Positions 19,713 through 27,979 of a stretch of DNA of 64,000 bases are shown here, in pieces. A model generated the notes under the pieces. That model was not told the origin of the DNA. It saw only the letters and a list, made by a program, of their open reading frames with translations, and did not search any database. The position numbers were made by a program, and so were the translations under genes. This DNA is from Palleniella muris (lineage in GTDB: Bacteria; Bacteroidota; Bacteroidia; Bacteroidales; Bacteroidaceae): contig NZ_SRZC01000004.1 of the NCBI RefSeq assembly GCF_004792655.1, positions 1 through 64,000 of the forward strand, written 5' to 3'. Within the stretch, counting starts at the first letter, position 1. Each line of letters starts with the position of its first letter.

Positions 19713-19807
19713 GTCACAGTTCGTGTCATGAACTGTGACCTTTTGCGTTATGGAAGGTAACCTTTCGTCATGCGAAGTGTTACCTTTTGTCAGACGAGGG
19801 ATTACGG
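19713..19807. repeat. 22-bp repeat array B (4 units plus partial)
   Basis: Units start at 19713, 19735, 19757 and 19779, each exactly 22 bp, opening GTCAC, GTGAC, GTAAC and GTTAC. A partial unit follows at 19801. The first junction forms a perfect 16-bp inverted repeat (19707-19722 with 19730-19745). It stands between convergent genes. Confidence 0.88.
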
Positions 19808-19810
19808 TGA

Positions 19811-20229
19811 CTATGATTTGAGTGATATTTCAATTTTCTTGATTGTCAACTCTATGTTTAGTTTGTTAATCGTACCACCATTTTCCGGTAATCCCAAACA
19901 TTTGCAGAATTCAACATAATCTTTATTGTTTTCGTTTACTGCTTTTTCTTCTTTTGGGGGTATACCGTCAGTAAATACAATGACGAGAAACAATGCTTTG
20001 CTTTTTGAGTTCTTAATAGCCTCGAAAAAGGTGCCCATGGTGCTTGTCATCAGTTGATACTTTATGTCTTCTGTATCTTCATTGATTTCGCATCCAAATA
20101 ATTCTTTGGCTAATGTGTCTATTCTGTACTGCTTGTTTTCTGACGCATTACATAGCTCTTTGGCTATTGATTTGCCAAATGACTCAGACACTTTTGCTTC
20201 AATGCCTGCAACAAAGTCTTCGCCAATCT
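19811..20229 (-). pseudogene. headless remnant of an unknown gene fused to WYL gene
   Basis: An open frame of about 140 codons (FVAGIEAKVSESFGKSIAKE through to IKKIEISLKS) begins directly at a stop codon inside the 3' end of the WYL gene and lacks an ATG near its start. Its first possible starts are GTG 20191 or internal ATGs near residue 60. It looks like the C-terminal part of a longer protein (VIVFTDGIPPKEEKAVNENN; a soluble alpha/beta domain) whose 5' end was deleted together with the WYL 3' end. I do not recognise the family. Genes next to WYL regulators are often defence genes. Confidence 0.55.
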
Positions 20230-20769
20230 TCTGTCAAGGGCAATGTTTCTGATGCTTTCTGCTTCTTTCATATATCCCAGCACATACCAACGCTGTTGGT
20301 AGGCTTTCATGGCGTAAGGTTGAATGTGATAAGTTTCTCTGTGTCCGTTGAATGGTTGATAGTCTATCATCAGTTCCTTGCTCTGCTGCATTGCCTCGAT
20401 TACCGTTTGGATATACTCAGTCCCATGTGGTATGTTCTCAAAAAGAATCCTATCTTTCATATTATGTCCGGCCTCAATCATGTTTGAGAGTGTGAAAGAG
20501 TTAAGCAGCCATTGACGGGTTTTGTCAAGACGAAGGCTCTCCGGTGATGATATGTAATATTTGTATGTGGAGGTATCGCATTTTATTTCCACACCGAATA
20601 ATTCAAATATAGCATCTCTGTGCACATGAAATGTTCTTAAAGCAAGAGGTTTGCCGTCGCTTAGATAGCTATCCCTCCAACGGTTGCTTATCTCTTCAAA
20701 GGTCAGTTTCCTTTGGTGTAGAAGCGTATTTAACAACCAAATATAGCGATTGAATGTTTTGCTAATCAT
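20164..20769 (-). pseudogene. truncated WYL-domain transcriptional regulator
   Basis: Residues 1-70 form a winged-helix N-terminal domain (LTFEEISNRWRDSYLSDGKPLALRTFHVHRDAIFELFG). Residues about 135-180 are the start of a WYL domain: LMIDYQPFNGHRETYHIQPYAMKAYQQRWYVLGYMKEAESIRNIALDR. Immediately after ALDR the family similarity stops. The last 21 residues (RLAKTLLQALKQ...) come from another reading frame of the neighbouring gene, and the usual C-terminal 80-100 residues are absent. The break is at about 20230. The DNA-binding part could still work. It is divergent from the gene at 20956, with paired operator-like motifs between them. Confidence 0.8.
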
Positions 20770-20804
20770 GCACTTCTGTTTTAGGTTTTTGTGTTATTAT
20801 ATTG

Positions 20805-20918
20805 CAAAGGTAAATAAAATGATGCGCAAAAACTCTGCATAACTCATAATGATTATTAAAAGAATTATATTTTTTTGTCAGTTGCGCAGTGCTACTGCAT
20901 AGCTAAGTTATAATTTTG
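20805..20918. promoter_or_regulatory. divergent promoters with a duplicated bipartite operator-like motif
   Basis: TACCTTTG (minus, 20805-20812) and TAATTTTG (plus, 20911-20918) are -7 elements for the WYL gene and for the gene at 20956. Between them TGCGCA-N7-TGCATA occurs twice with identical spacing, at 20823-20841 and 20883-20901, exactly 60 bp apart. Each copy lies 9-10 bp from its own -7 box, over the expected -33 region. This is consistent with autoregulation and repression of the divergent gene by the WYL protein. Confidence 0.6.
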
Positions 20919-20955
20919 CATTCAAAATCAATATTCAATCATAAGTAAAAATATT

Positions 20956-21459
20956 ATGGGAACAATTAATCAACACATGTATCAACAAGAGCTTCTTGTA
21001 AGAAAGAACGCTATCGAGGCTATTGAGGCTTTGACAAAATTCGGGCTTAAACGGCTGAATGCCAATGAAATGTTCTATACCTATGCAAAAATGGAGCTAA
21101 AATATATTGACGAACTTGGCTTGGTGAATGATTTGTTGGAAATAAAGAGATTTGTTGATGGAGTCAGGTTGCGTTTTAATGTGAATGTTATCGAATCTCA
21201 AGGAGATTTCCGAAGTAGTTGTGTATGGGTAGCATTGGGTATCAGCCGTATAAGAGACATTAATGCTCTTACAATTCCTGAGAAAACTTGGGGAGAACTC
21301 TTAGAACAAAAGGTACTGTCCATGTACTATCCAAAAGATGTTATGGATGAAATCCTTGAATGGGCAAAGCATGAAGAATTTGATTTTTCCGTTCATCTTG
21401 GACAACCGATAATCAAGTTTAGCAACATCTTTGTTTTAATCAAATGTACAGACATGTAG
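20956..21459 (+). CDS. hypothetical protein divergent from WYL regulator
   Basis: A 167-residue soluble protein with no signal peptide and no recognised family. The N-terminal third is helical (QELLVRKNAIEAIEALTKFGLKRLNANEMFYTYAKMELKYIDELG). The middle is a beta-rich segment with SSCVWVALGISRIRD. It begins 38 bp after a clear TAATTTTG box and ends before a perfect bidirectional terminator. The shared operator motifs suggest control by the WYL regulator and possible membership of a former accessory or defence cluster. Confidence 0.7.
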   Translation: MGTINQHMYQQELLVRKNAIEAIEALTKFGLKRLNANEMFYTYAKMELKYIDELGLVNDLLEIKRFVDGVRLRFNVNVIESQGDFRSSCVWVALGISRIRDINALTIPEKTWGELLEQKVLSMYYPKDVMDEILEWAKHEEFDFSVHLGQPIIKFSNIFVLIKCTDM

Positions 21460-21518
21460 ACTGACAAGTTGTGCCGTACTAATCGCATTAGAACTTTTCA
21501 AAGATTTCATTTGTACAT

Positions 21519-21559
21519 AAAAAATAGAGAAGGATGTTTTTTGTCCTTCTCTATTTTTT
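21519..21559. terminator. perfect bidirectional terminator
   Basis: A 16-bp perfect stem (AAAAAATAGAGAAGGA at 21519-21534 with its complement at 21544-21559) closes a 9-nt T-rich loop, with A-runs and T-runs at both ends. It serves the convergent genes ending at 21459 and 21625. Confidence 0.92.
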
Positions 21560-21624
21560 GCGATGGAGCGCTACTGTTTTTTGTGATAGTACGCTTCTTG
21601 TTTGTAGGATGTTGTGTTTGCCGA

Positions 21625-22431
21625 TTATTTACGATAGTGCTTGTGCACAATGTCAAGCAACCGGCGGTGGTTGTCAGGAGAGTTGCCCGCAACGAGTCCG
21701 CATGGGTCAACGCAGGTGACGGCATTGCCTTCGAGGTCGGTTATTATGCCTCCAGCTTCGGTGAGGATGAGTGATGCAGCGGCATAGTCCCACGGGCTGA
21801 GGATGTATTCAAAGTACAGTTCGCAGCGTCCCATGGCGACATAGCACAGTTCGGGTGCGCAAGCACCGAAGCGTCGGAGGTCGTTAATCAGAGGGAAAGT
21901 GTCGTTGATGATTGCCGAGCATACGGCAGCGTGCTCCTTATGGTAGACCGGCAGTGCGGTGCACATCAGCGAATTGTTGAAAGAACGCTGTGAGACATTG
22001 ATGCGTCTGGCAGGTTTCACGGTTGTTTTTGTCTCGCAATCAATCATTTCGAGATATGCCCCTTTGCCTTTTTCGGCAAAGAAGAGTTCGCCTGTGATAG
22101 GGATGTAGACCATGCCGAGCTGCATTTCCGAGCCTTTGCGCAGTCCGACGCAGATGGCTGATTGTGCTATTCCGCGGCTGTAGTTTGCCGTGCCGTCGAT
22201 AGGGTCGATAATCCATGTGCACTCATGTGACATGTCATTCATGTCCTTCTCTTCGCACAAAAAGCCGCTTTCGGGAAGAATGGCAGCGAGATGCTTGCAG
22301 AGGAAGTCCTGAACGGCGACATCTGACGAGGTGACAATGTTTGCCATGCCGTCTTTTTCTTCTATTTCAAAAGCATCTGTTGCCATGAGGCGCGATGCTT
22401 CAAGTACGATTTCTTTTACTTTTTCTATCAT
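21625..22431 (-). CDS. inositol monophosphatase family protein
   Basis: A 268-residue Mg-dependent, Li-sensitive-type phosphatase. The metal site is visible: an E-E-K block (GFLCEEKD), WIIDPIDGTANY (about residues 80-91) and the C-terminal signature WDYAAASLILTEAGG (about 210-224). It dephosphorylates inositol phosphates or related sugar/nucleotide phosphates. ATG 22431 (MIEKVKEI) is preferred over the upstream in-frame ATG at 22482. It is downstream of the small lipoprotein gene but separated by that gene's terminator. Confidence 0.93.
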   Translation of the reverse strand: MIEKVKEIVLEASRLMATDAFEIEEKDGMANIVTSSDVAVQDFLCKHLAAILPESGFLCEEKDMNDMSHECTWIIDPIDGTANYSRGIAQSAICVGLRKGSEMQLGMVYIPITGELFFAEKGKGAYLEMIDCETKTTVKPARRINVSQRSFNNSLMCTALPVYHKEHAAVCSAIINDTFPLINDLRRFGACAPELCYVAMGRCELYFEYILSPWDYAAASLILTEAGGIITDLEGNAVTCVDPCGLVAGNSPDNHRRLLDIVHKHYRK

Positions 22432-22542
22432 GTGTTGTTGTGTTATGTAGGTTTGATGTTTCTTTCTTCCGGTACTTTTCACAGGCTATGGGCAAAGTGT
22501 ATGCCAATACAAGATTGTGATAGTCTCTGCTGCCAGGGAAAC

Positions 22543-22574
22543 AAAAAGACCGCCGACTCTGAGAGCCGGCGGTC
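22543..22574 (-). terminator. intrinsic terminator after the small lipoprotein gene
   Basis: On the minus strand, GACCGCCGGCTCT and AGAGTCGGCGGTC pair over 13 bp (one G-U) with a tiny loop and are followed by TTTTTG. It lies 34 bp after the stop at 22608. Confidence 0.9.
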
Positions 22575-22607
22575 ATTTCTGTCGTACTGTTCGTATTAAG
22601 TTGATGA

Positions 22608-22772
22608 TTACTCAGCAACTGTTGTGTCAGCAGCAACTGTGTCAACTGCAACTGTATCAACAGCAACTGTGTCAACAGTGTCAGTAGCCTCAGCCTGAGT
22701 TGTCTTGTTACCGTTGCATGATGCAAAAGAGATAGCTGCCATAGCTACGAACATAAATACCAATTTCTTCAT
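22608..22772 (-). CDS. small repetitive lipoprotein (54 aa)
   Basis: A 54-residue protein starting at ATG 22772. The signal MKKLVFMFVAMAAISFASC gives a lipid-modified Cys19. The short mature part is almost entirely repeats of VDTVA/ATDT (TDTVDTVAVDTVAVDTVAADTTVAE). A promoter (22825-22855) and a strong terminator (22543-22574) flank it, so it is a complete single-gene unit. Similar low-complexity Thr/Ala/Asp lipoproteins are common in Bacteroidales; the function is unknown. Confidence 0.85.
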   Translation of the reverse strand: MKKLVFMFVAMAAISFASCNGNKTTQAEATDTVDTVAVDTVAVDTVAADTTVAE

Positions 22773-22824
22773 TTCTTTTTAAGCTTTTAAATCTGTAAAA
22801 CAATCAATTGTTATTAAAACGATG

Positions 22825-22855
22825 CAAAGGTACATACTTTTTTGAATCCTGCAAA
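22825..22855 (-). promoter_or_regulatory. promoter of small lipoprotein gene
   Basis: On the minus strand TTTG (22852-22855) and TACCTTTG (22825-22832) are 19 bp apart. The ATG is about 50 bp downstream. Confidence 0.75.
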
Positions 22856-23012
22856 GTTTTTTTATGTTTTTTTTTGGAGGTTATATGTAACTTTTTTGCA
22901 AAGTGTTGATTATCAATGGGTCTATGAAAGTTAAAATTATGTTAATCTTAATGTGTGTATAAGTCTTCGGCAGATTTATGGTATTTTTCCTGCTGTAAAG
23001 TGGTGTTGTTTC

Positions 23013-23669
23013 TTATTCTTCGATGTTGTCAAGTGCGTTTTTTGTAATTTGGCTCCAATAGCCGACAGCACCGAGAGGGGAATAGCGTAGCAATGATTTT
23101 GTCTTTCCTACAAAACCATTCTTTGTCTTGCATTGCAGCTGATTGCAGAGGAGTGCCTTTGTGTTTTTGTATTTCTTGTGCATGAACGGCAGTTCGTCTG
23201 CATCGAAATGGAAGATGTCAATCAGCAGTGACCCTATGAGTGACGTCATGCGGCGTATATGGAGCTTGTTTATCCAGTTGTCAAGTTTCACAAAGTCCAC
23301 ACGGTCTCCTTTTTGGCGGAGGTATTGCCCTACGAGGATTATGCCCGGAATGGAGAATCCCTGTCTCTCGATATGGTCTATATTATATATAATAAGGTTG
23401 AGGAACTCCAAGGTCTCTGTCGATGTGTCTATCATGTGAGGTTCCTCAGCCCATATCGCTTCCCTTTTCTTTTCTTGGAATTTGTTCACAAAGTGGTAAC
23501 GTTCTGCGCATGAGTAAGGCTCAATCTCTTCTTCTGCTTTTTTCATGAGCATTTCTGCCTGCTGCCATTTCCATTGGGACATGGGGATTGTCTCTTCATC
23601 CGAGTTGAACGCAGTGCGGCGCATGAGGATGAAGATGTTGTCGAAAATGATTTCTTTGGTTTTGTTCAT
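23013..23669 (-). CDS. hypothetical protein coupled to nhaC (218 aa)
   Basis: A 218-residue soluble, mostly helical protein (FDNIFILMRRTAFNSDEETIPMSQWKWQQAEMLMKKAEEEIEPYSCAERYHFVNKF). It has no signal peptide and no recognised domain. ATG 23669 (MNKTKEI) overlaps the nhaC stop by 4 bp (ATGA), so it is translationally coupled to the antiporter; longer upstream starts would run deep into nhaC. The coupling suggests a partner or regulator of the transporter, which is inference. Confidence 0.7.
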   Translation of the reverse strand: MNKTKEIIFDNIFILMRRTAFNSDEETIPMSQWKWQQAEMLMKKAEEEIEPYSCAERYHFVNKFQEKKREAIWAEEPHMIDTSTETLEFLNLIIYNIDHIERQGFSIPGIILVGQYLRQKGDRVDFVKLDNWINKLHIRRMTSLIGSLLIDIFHFDADELPFMHKKYKNTKALLCNQLQCKTKNGFVGKTKSLLRYSPLGAVGYWSQITKNALDNIEE

Positions 23670-24931
23670 TTGCTTGTAAACCGATATGGACGACCTGTGA
23701 TTATAGCCATTACGGCGCATATTCCGAGGGCGTAGGGGTAGAACAGATATGGGATTATCTCTATAGGGGCTATTGCGGAGAGGCCTCCTGCCATGAGCAA
23801 CTGTGCTCCATAGGGTATGATGCCCTGTGCAAAGCATGAAAATGTGTCAAGTAGTGATGCCGAGCGGCGTGGGTCGATGCCAAACTTTTCTGCTATTTGC
23901 TTGGCTATAGGTCCAACGGTGATTATAGCCACGGTGTTGTTTGCGGTGCAGAAATTGACAACAGTGACAAGGGCAGCTATCGCTGCCTCTCCTCCACGGC
24001 GGCTGTCAATGTGGCGTGTTATGAGATTTATGATAAGGTTTATGCCACCGTTCTCGCGGACTATCTCAAGCATTCCGCCGGCGAGCATGGTGACGATGAT
24101 GAGTTCGGACATGCCGAGAATACCGGTGTTCATTGACTGCATCCAGCCGAAGACGTCAAATGCTCCGCTCATGATGCCTATCACTCCTGTAAGGGCGGTG
24201 CCGATGGTAAGGACTACCAGCACGTTTAGCCCTACGGCAGCAAGGACAAGGACAAAGAGGTAAGGCAGGACTTTAAGGAAATCGACTTCATGGATTCCGG
24301 CAGGAGCGCTTGTGTTGTGTCCAAGGATTATGTACAGTATGAATATGCTTATTGCGGCAGGAGCGACTATGAGAAGATTCGCACGAAACTTGTCGCTCAT
24401 TTTGCAGCCTTGTGTCTGTGTGGCTACAACGGTTGTGTCGGAGATGAATGAGAGGTTGTCGCCGAAGAACGCCCCGCCAACGACTACGGCTGTCATCATG
24501 GCGATGCTTGTCCCTGTTGATGCAGCGAGCCCTGAGGCTATGGGGACAAGTGCCACGATGGTGCCGACACTTGTGCCGACGGATATGGAAATGAAGCATG
24601 CGGCAAGGAATATTCCTGCCATGAGCATGTCCGGTGGAAGATAGGCGAGTGCAAGGTTTACGGTATTGTCAATGCTTCCCATCTCTTTTGCTGAAGAGGC
24701 GAATGCTCCGGCAAGGATGAAGATGAGTATCATGAGAAGCATGTTCTCAGAACTCGCCCCATGGGAGAACACCTTTATTCTCTCTTTCAGCGGTTTGCCT
24801 TTCAGTGTGGCTATGGCTACTATGGCAGAAGCCAGAAAAGCCACTGTTATGGGTACTTTGTAGAAATCGCCCATAACGATGGATATGACCAGATACAGTG
24901 TTATGAATGTGAGGAGGGGGAGTAATGCCAT
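23666..24931 (-). CDS. nhaC: NhaC-family Na+/H+ antiporter
   Basis: A 421-residue polytopic inner-membrane protein with about 11-12 hydrophobic helices. Family landmarks include the Gly/Ser/Thr-rich helix SISVGTSVGTIVALVPIASGLA, then GGAFFGDNLSFISDTTVVATQTQGCK, and later FCTANNTVAIITVGPIAKQI with DTFSCFAQGIIPYGAQLL. These match NhaC and related antiporters that exchange Na+ for protons or small organic ions. It lies downstream of uxaA across a 124-bp gap with an inverted repeat, so its role may be pH and sodium balance during uronate use, or it may be unrelated. Confidence 0.9.
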   Translation of the reverse strand: MALLPLLTFITLYLVISIVMGDFYKVPITVAFLASAIVAIATLKGKPLKERIKVFSHGASSENMLLMILIFILAGAFASSAKEMGSIDNTVNLALAYLPPDMLMAGIFLAACFISISVGTSVGTIVALVPIASGLAASTGTSIAMMTAVVVGGAFFGDNLSFISDTTVVATQTQGCKMSDKFRANLLIVAPAAISIFILYIILGHNTSAPAGIHEVDFLKVLPYLFVLVLAAVGLNVLVVLTIGTALTGVIGIMSGAFDVFGWMQSMNTGILGMSELIIVTMLAGGMLEIVRENGGINLIINLITRHIDSRRGGEAAIAALVTVVNFCTANNTVAIITVGPIAKQIAEKFGIDPRRSASLLDTFSCFAQGIIPYGAQLLMAGGLSAIAPIEIIPYLFYPYALGICAVMAIITGRPYRFTSK

Positions 24932-24967
24932 GTGCTTTCAACTTCCAACTTTTACCGTTATTATGAA

Positions 24968-25025
24968 AGTGAACAAAATCAGTTTCCTTGTTGTTGCACA
25001 ACTGGTATCGCTGATTTTGTTCACT
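24968..25025 (-). repeat. 15-bp inverted repeat between uxaA and nhaC
   Basis: AGTGAACAAAATCAG (24968-24982) and its exact complement (25011-25025) enclose 28 bp. No U-run follows on the minus strand, so it is more likely an mRNA processing or stabilising hairpin, or an operator, than a strong terminator. Confidence 0.6.
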
Positions 25026-25055
25026 ATGCTGTATGGCGAGATAGTCGCCTTATGA

Positions 25056-26552
25056 TTACAATGTCACGCCGTTCTTGAAGATAGAAATCTCACGGTAGCC
25101 GTTGATTTCGTTGCGTGCCGGTTCGCCGGAAGCGACAGCGAGCACCTTGTCAATGAACTCATTGCGGACTGTGAGCATATCCTTGCCCTCGATAAGCTGA
25201 CCGGCGTTGAAGTCTATCCAGTTTGACTTGCGGCTTGCAAGGGTAGGGTTGGTAGCGACTTTCATTGTTGGCACGAATGTTCCGAACGGTGTTCCGCGTC
25301 CTGTCGTGAAGAGCACGATGTGGCATCCTGCACTTGCCAGAGCGGTGGAAGCCACGAGGTCGTTGCCTGGAGCAGAGAGGAGGTTGAGACCGTTGACCTG
25401 CAGACGGTCGCCATAGCCGAGGACTCCGCTGACAGGAGCACGTCCGCACTTCTGTGTGCAGCCGAGAGCTTTGTCCTCAAGTGTTGAGATGCCGCCCTTC
25501 TTGTTGCCCGGTGAAGGGTTCTCTCCTACAGGCTCACCATGGGAAAGGAAATACTCTTTGAAGTCGTTGACGAGTTTCACTGTGTCCTCGAAAAGTTCCT
25601 TTGTCTCGCAACGGTTCATGAGGATTGTCTCAGCACCGAACATTTCTGGAACTTCTGTGAGGATTGATGTACCACCCTGTGCCACAAGCCAGTCAGAAAG
25701 TTCTCCTACAAGAGGGTTGGCTGTGATGCCGGAGAAACCGTCAGAGCCGCCGCATTTCAAGCCGATGCGCAGCTTTGATACAGGCACATCTTCACGCTTG
25801 TCCTCTTTGGCAATCTTGTAAAGGTCACGCAGAATCTCCATTCCTGCTTCAACCTCATCACCGTCAACATCCTGTGTGACAAGTAGCTTTATGCGGTCTT
25901 TGTCGTAGTCGCCGAGCATTTCCATGAAATCCTTTGGCTGGTTGTTCTCGCAGCCGAGGGAAAGTACGAGCACAGCACCTGCATTTGGATGAAGAACGAG
26001 GTCACGGAGCACTTTTCTTGTGTTCTCATGGTCGTCAGACAACTGTGAGCAGCCATAGTTATGGTGCCATGTGTAGACAGCGTCGATGCCCTCACACTTA
26101 GTCTCTTCGCGAAGTTTCTCTGCAAGTTTCTCTGCAATGCCGTTTACACAGCCTACGGTAGGTACAATCCACACCTCATTACGCACACCTACATCACCGT
26201 TCTTGCGTACATATCCTTTGAATGTGCGGTTCTCGCAAGGAATGTTCAGTTTCTCGTCTACTGGATTGTATGTGTACTCAAGTTTTCCGGAAAGGTTTGT
26301 TTTCAGGTTGTCCTCGTTGACCCATTCGCCTGCTTTGAGAGCTGTCATGGCATGTCCGATAGGATAACCGTACTTTATGATGTTCTCGCCCTCTGCCTTG
26401 TCCTCGATAAGGACTTTATGTCCTGCAGGAGTATCCTGAAGAAGGATGATGGACTTTCCGTCAACTTCAATCTGTGTGCCTTTTGCAATAGGCTGGAGGC
26501 AGACAACTACGGAGTCGGCAGGATTGATTTTTAAAAATGCTTGCTGCTTCAT
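25056..26552 (-). CDS. uxaA: altronate dehydratase
   Basis: A 498-residue enzyme that converts D-altronate to 2-keto-3-deoxygluconate, the third step of galacturonate breakdown. The N-terminal SAF domain (DSVVVCLQPIAKGTQIEVDG, residues about 13-100) is followed by the catalytic UxaA part: VPTVGCVNGIAEKLAEKL, YTWHHNYGCSQLSDDHENT, LSLGCENNQP, and LKCGGSDGFSGITANP, with conserved Cys residues for the Fe-S/metal site. The closing GRGTPFGTFVPTMKVATNP is also typical. It lies downstream of the LacI-type gene on the same strand and close to kdgK-eda. It is an uncommon galactarate/altronate dehydratase relative only if the substrate differs; context favours altronate. Confidence 0.95.
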   Translation of the reverse strand: MKQQAFLKINPADSVVVCLQPIAKGTQIEVDGKSIILLQDTPAGHKVLIEDKAEGENIIKYGYPIGHAMTALKAGEWVNEDNLKTNLSGKLEYTYNPVDEKLNIPCENRTFKGYVRKNGDVGVRNEVWIVPTVGCVNGIAEKLAEKLREETKCEGIDAVYTWHHNYGCSQLSDDHENTRKVLRDLVLHPNAGAVLVLSLGCENNQPKDFMEMLGDYDKDRIKLLVTQDVDGDEVEAGMEILRDLYKIAKEDKREDVPVSKLRIGLKCGGSDGFSGITANPLVGELSDWLVAQGGTSILTEVPEMFGAETILMNRCETKELFEDTVKLVNDFKEYFLSHGEPVGENPSPGNKKGGISTLEDKALGCTQKCGRAPVSGVLGYGDRLQVNGLNLLSAPGNDLVASTALASAGCHIVLFTTGRGTPFGTFVPTMKVATNPTLASRKSNWIDFNAGQLIEGKDMLTVRNEFIDKVLAVASGEPARNEINGYREISIFKNGVTL

Positions 26553-26676
26553 AATTTGTTTAGATTTATTGTTTGTAAGATTTTGATATAATAGTTTCTG
26601 TCATGCAGTTAATGGATTCATAAGTGCCTGCTGATAAAGCATTTCACCAAATGCAGCCCACTTTTGTGTGATGGTG

Positions 26677-27741
26677 TTAAATTTGCTTATGCTGGTAGAA
26701 ATCGACATTCTCTTTCGTGAGAAGCTCTATGGGCATATAGTTCACAGGGTTCACCTCCTGTTTCAGTATGATGGCACGGAACAGTGCATCCACACAGTTG
26801 TACCCCTGCATGTATCCATGTTGTGCTATTAGGAATGAGATGCTGCCCTGGCGGATGCATTCCGCGTTCTTTTTAATCATGTCATACCCCATTATCTGTA
26901 CATTCCTGCGGTTTGTACGCTGAATGAATTCCGCAACGATGTATGCCTTTGAGGTGAAAGTGATGCAATGGTGTATCTGCGGATGGTTCTCAAAGAACTC
27001 TTCAAGCAGTTCGTTGTGCGTCTTCGCATCTTTCTCCAGTAGCAGGTCAAGCTCTATTACCTTTATTTCAGGGTGATGCTCATTGATATAGTGGCGGAAT
27101 CCGACTTCACGGTTATACTGCTGCTTTGATGCGATATTTCCGTTCCTTGTCTGTTTCATCAGCATTATCTCTTTTTCGTTTCCGGCAACAAGCATCATCA
27201 TCTTGGCAGCAAACTGCCCTGAGCAGAATGGGTCTTGACCATAGAATGCCAAAGGCTTCAGGTCAGGAAGATATGAGTCAAGGAATATGAAAGGTATGTC
27301 GAGTTCGTGGAGCTTGTCTGTGAACGTGCGTGTGTATTCGAGTGATGCCGGTACAACAATCACGCCATCTGGCTTTTCCGTCATACATTGCAGGCATGTG
27401 TCATGGAACGAGTCTGCACAGAAACGGTCGTAGCGGATTGTACGGACATTTATCTTGAAGTCCCGATGAGTCTCTACGGCATGCATGGCTCCTTCCTCAA
27501 CTTCAGTCCAATAGTCTTCGGATTCTTTCTTTGGCAACAGCTGGTAAAATGTGCAATGACGGTTGGTTGCCATTGCTGAAGCGTAGGCGTTTGGCTGGTA
27601 GTTTATGGTTTCCAATACATTCTTTACCTTTTCTAAGGCAGATTTCGACACGTTGGGGCGATTGTGCAGCACTCTGTCAACTGTTCCCACCGAGACCCCG
27701 GCACGTTTTGCTATATCCTTTATTGTTACCTTTTGACTCAT
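26677..27741 (-). CDS. LacI-family transcriptional regulator of uronate catabolism
   Basis: A 354-residue regulator. Residues 3-50 are the DNA-binding head (VTIKDIAKRAGVSVGTVDRVLHNRPNVS), of the subgroup with VDRVL in place of the usual VSRVL. The rest is a periplasmic-binding-protein-like sensor (DGVIVVPASLEYTRTFTDKLHELDIPFIFLDS; CITFTSKAYIVAEFIQRT). ATG 27741 (MSQKVTI) is chosen because the HTH starts there. It is divergent from kdgK and upstream of uxaA, so a role as repressor controlled by KDG or a uronate is likely. TGTG-N4-CACA at 27796-27807 overlaps its own -33 region. Confidence 0.9.
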   Translation of the reverse strand: MSQKVTIKDIAKRAGVSVGTVDRVLHNRPNVSKSALEKVKNVLETINYQPNAYASAMATNRHCTFYQLLPKKESEDYWTEVEEGAMHAVETHRDFKINVRTIRYDRFCADSFHDTCLQCMTEKPDGVIVVPASLEYTRTFTDKLHELDIPFIFLDSYLPDLKPLAFYGQDPFCSGQFAAKMMMLVAGNEKEIMLMKQTRNGNIASKQQYNREVGFRHYINEHHPEIKVIELDLLLEKDAKTHNELLEEFFENHPQIHHCITFTSKAYIVAEFIQRTNRRNVQIMGYDMIKKNAECIRQGSISFLIAQHGYMQGYNCVDALFRAIILKQEVNPVNYMPIELLTKENVDFYQHKQI

Positions 27742-27771
27742 TGATTGAAGATATTGTTCTGGAATTCTTTG

Positions 27772-27807
27772 CAAAAATAGTAATAAAATTTGAATTGTGC
27801 GAACACA
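27772..27807 (-). promoter_or_regulatory. promoter of the LacI-type gene with candidate operator
   Basis: TATTTTTG on the minus strand (27772-27779) lies 31 bp before the start codon. About 17 bp further upstream a short symmetric motif TGTG-CGAA-CACA (27796-27807) covers the place of the -33 element. It is a plausible but short operator. Confidence 0.4.
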
Positions 27808-27876
27808 CAGTCCATAAAAATATTAAAAAAAGTCATTTTTTTCATTATTTTCTTCTTTTATTAGCAAAATTATGTG

Positions 27877-27949
27877 TAGTTTTGTAGATGATTTTAATCA
27901 AGTGTATGGATTGAGAGATATAATTTATAACAAATATAATCTATAACAT
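27877..27949 (+). promoter_or_regulatory. kdgK -7 element and 16-bp repeats in the leader
   Basis: TAGTTTTG at 27877-27884 is the only good -7 box before kdgK and lacks a clear -33 TTG. In the leader, two 16-bp units (27918-27933 and 27934-27949, one mismatch, ATATAATYTATAACAW) are followed by a partial third. They could be operator sites or an unstructured A/U-rich translation enhancer. Confidence 0.4.
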
Positions 27950-27979
27950 TATAAACATAACTTAAATCAAAACAAAACT

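Noticed and set aside
23670..23837. Longer start for the protein at 23013-23669
   Set aside because: It would add 56 residues read out of frame inside nhaC; the ATGA overlap start is better.
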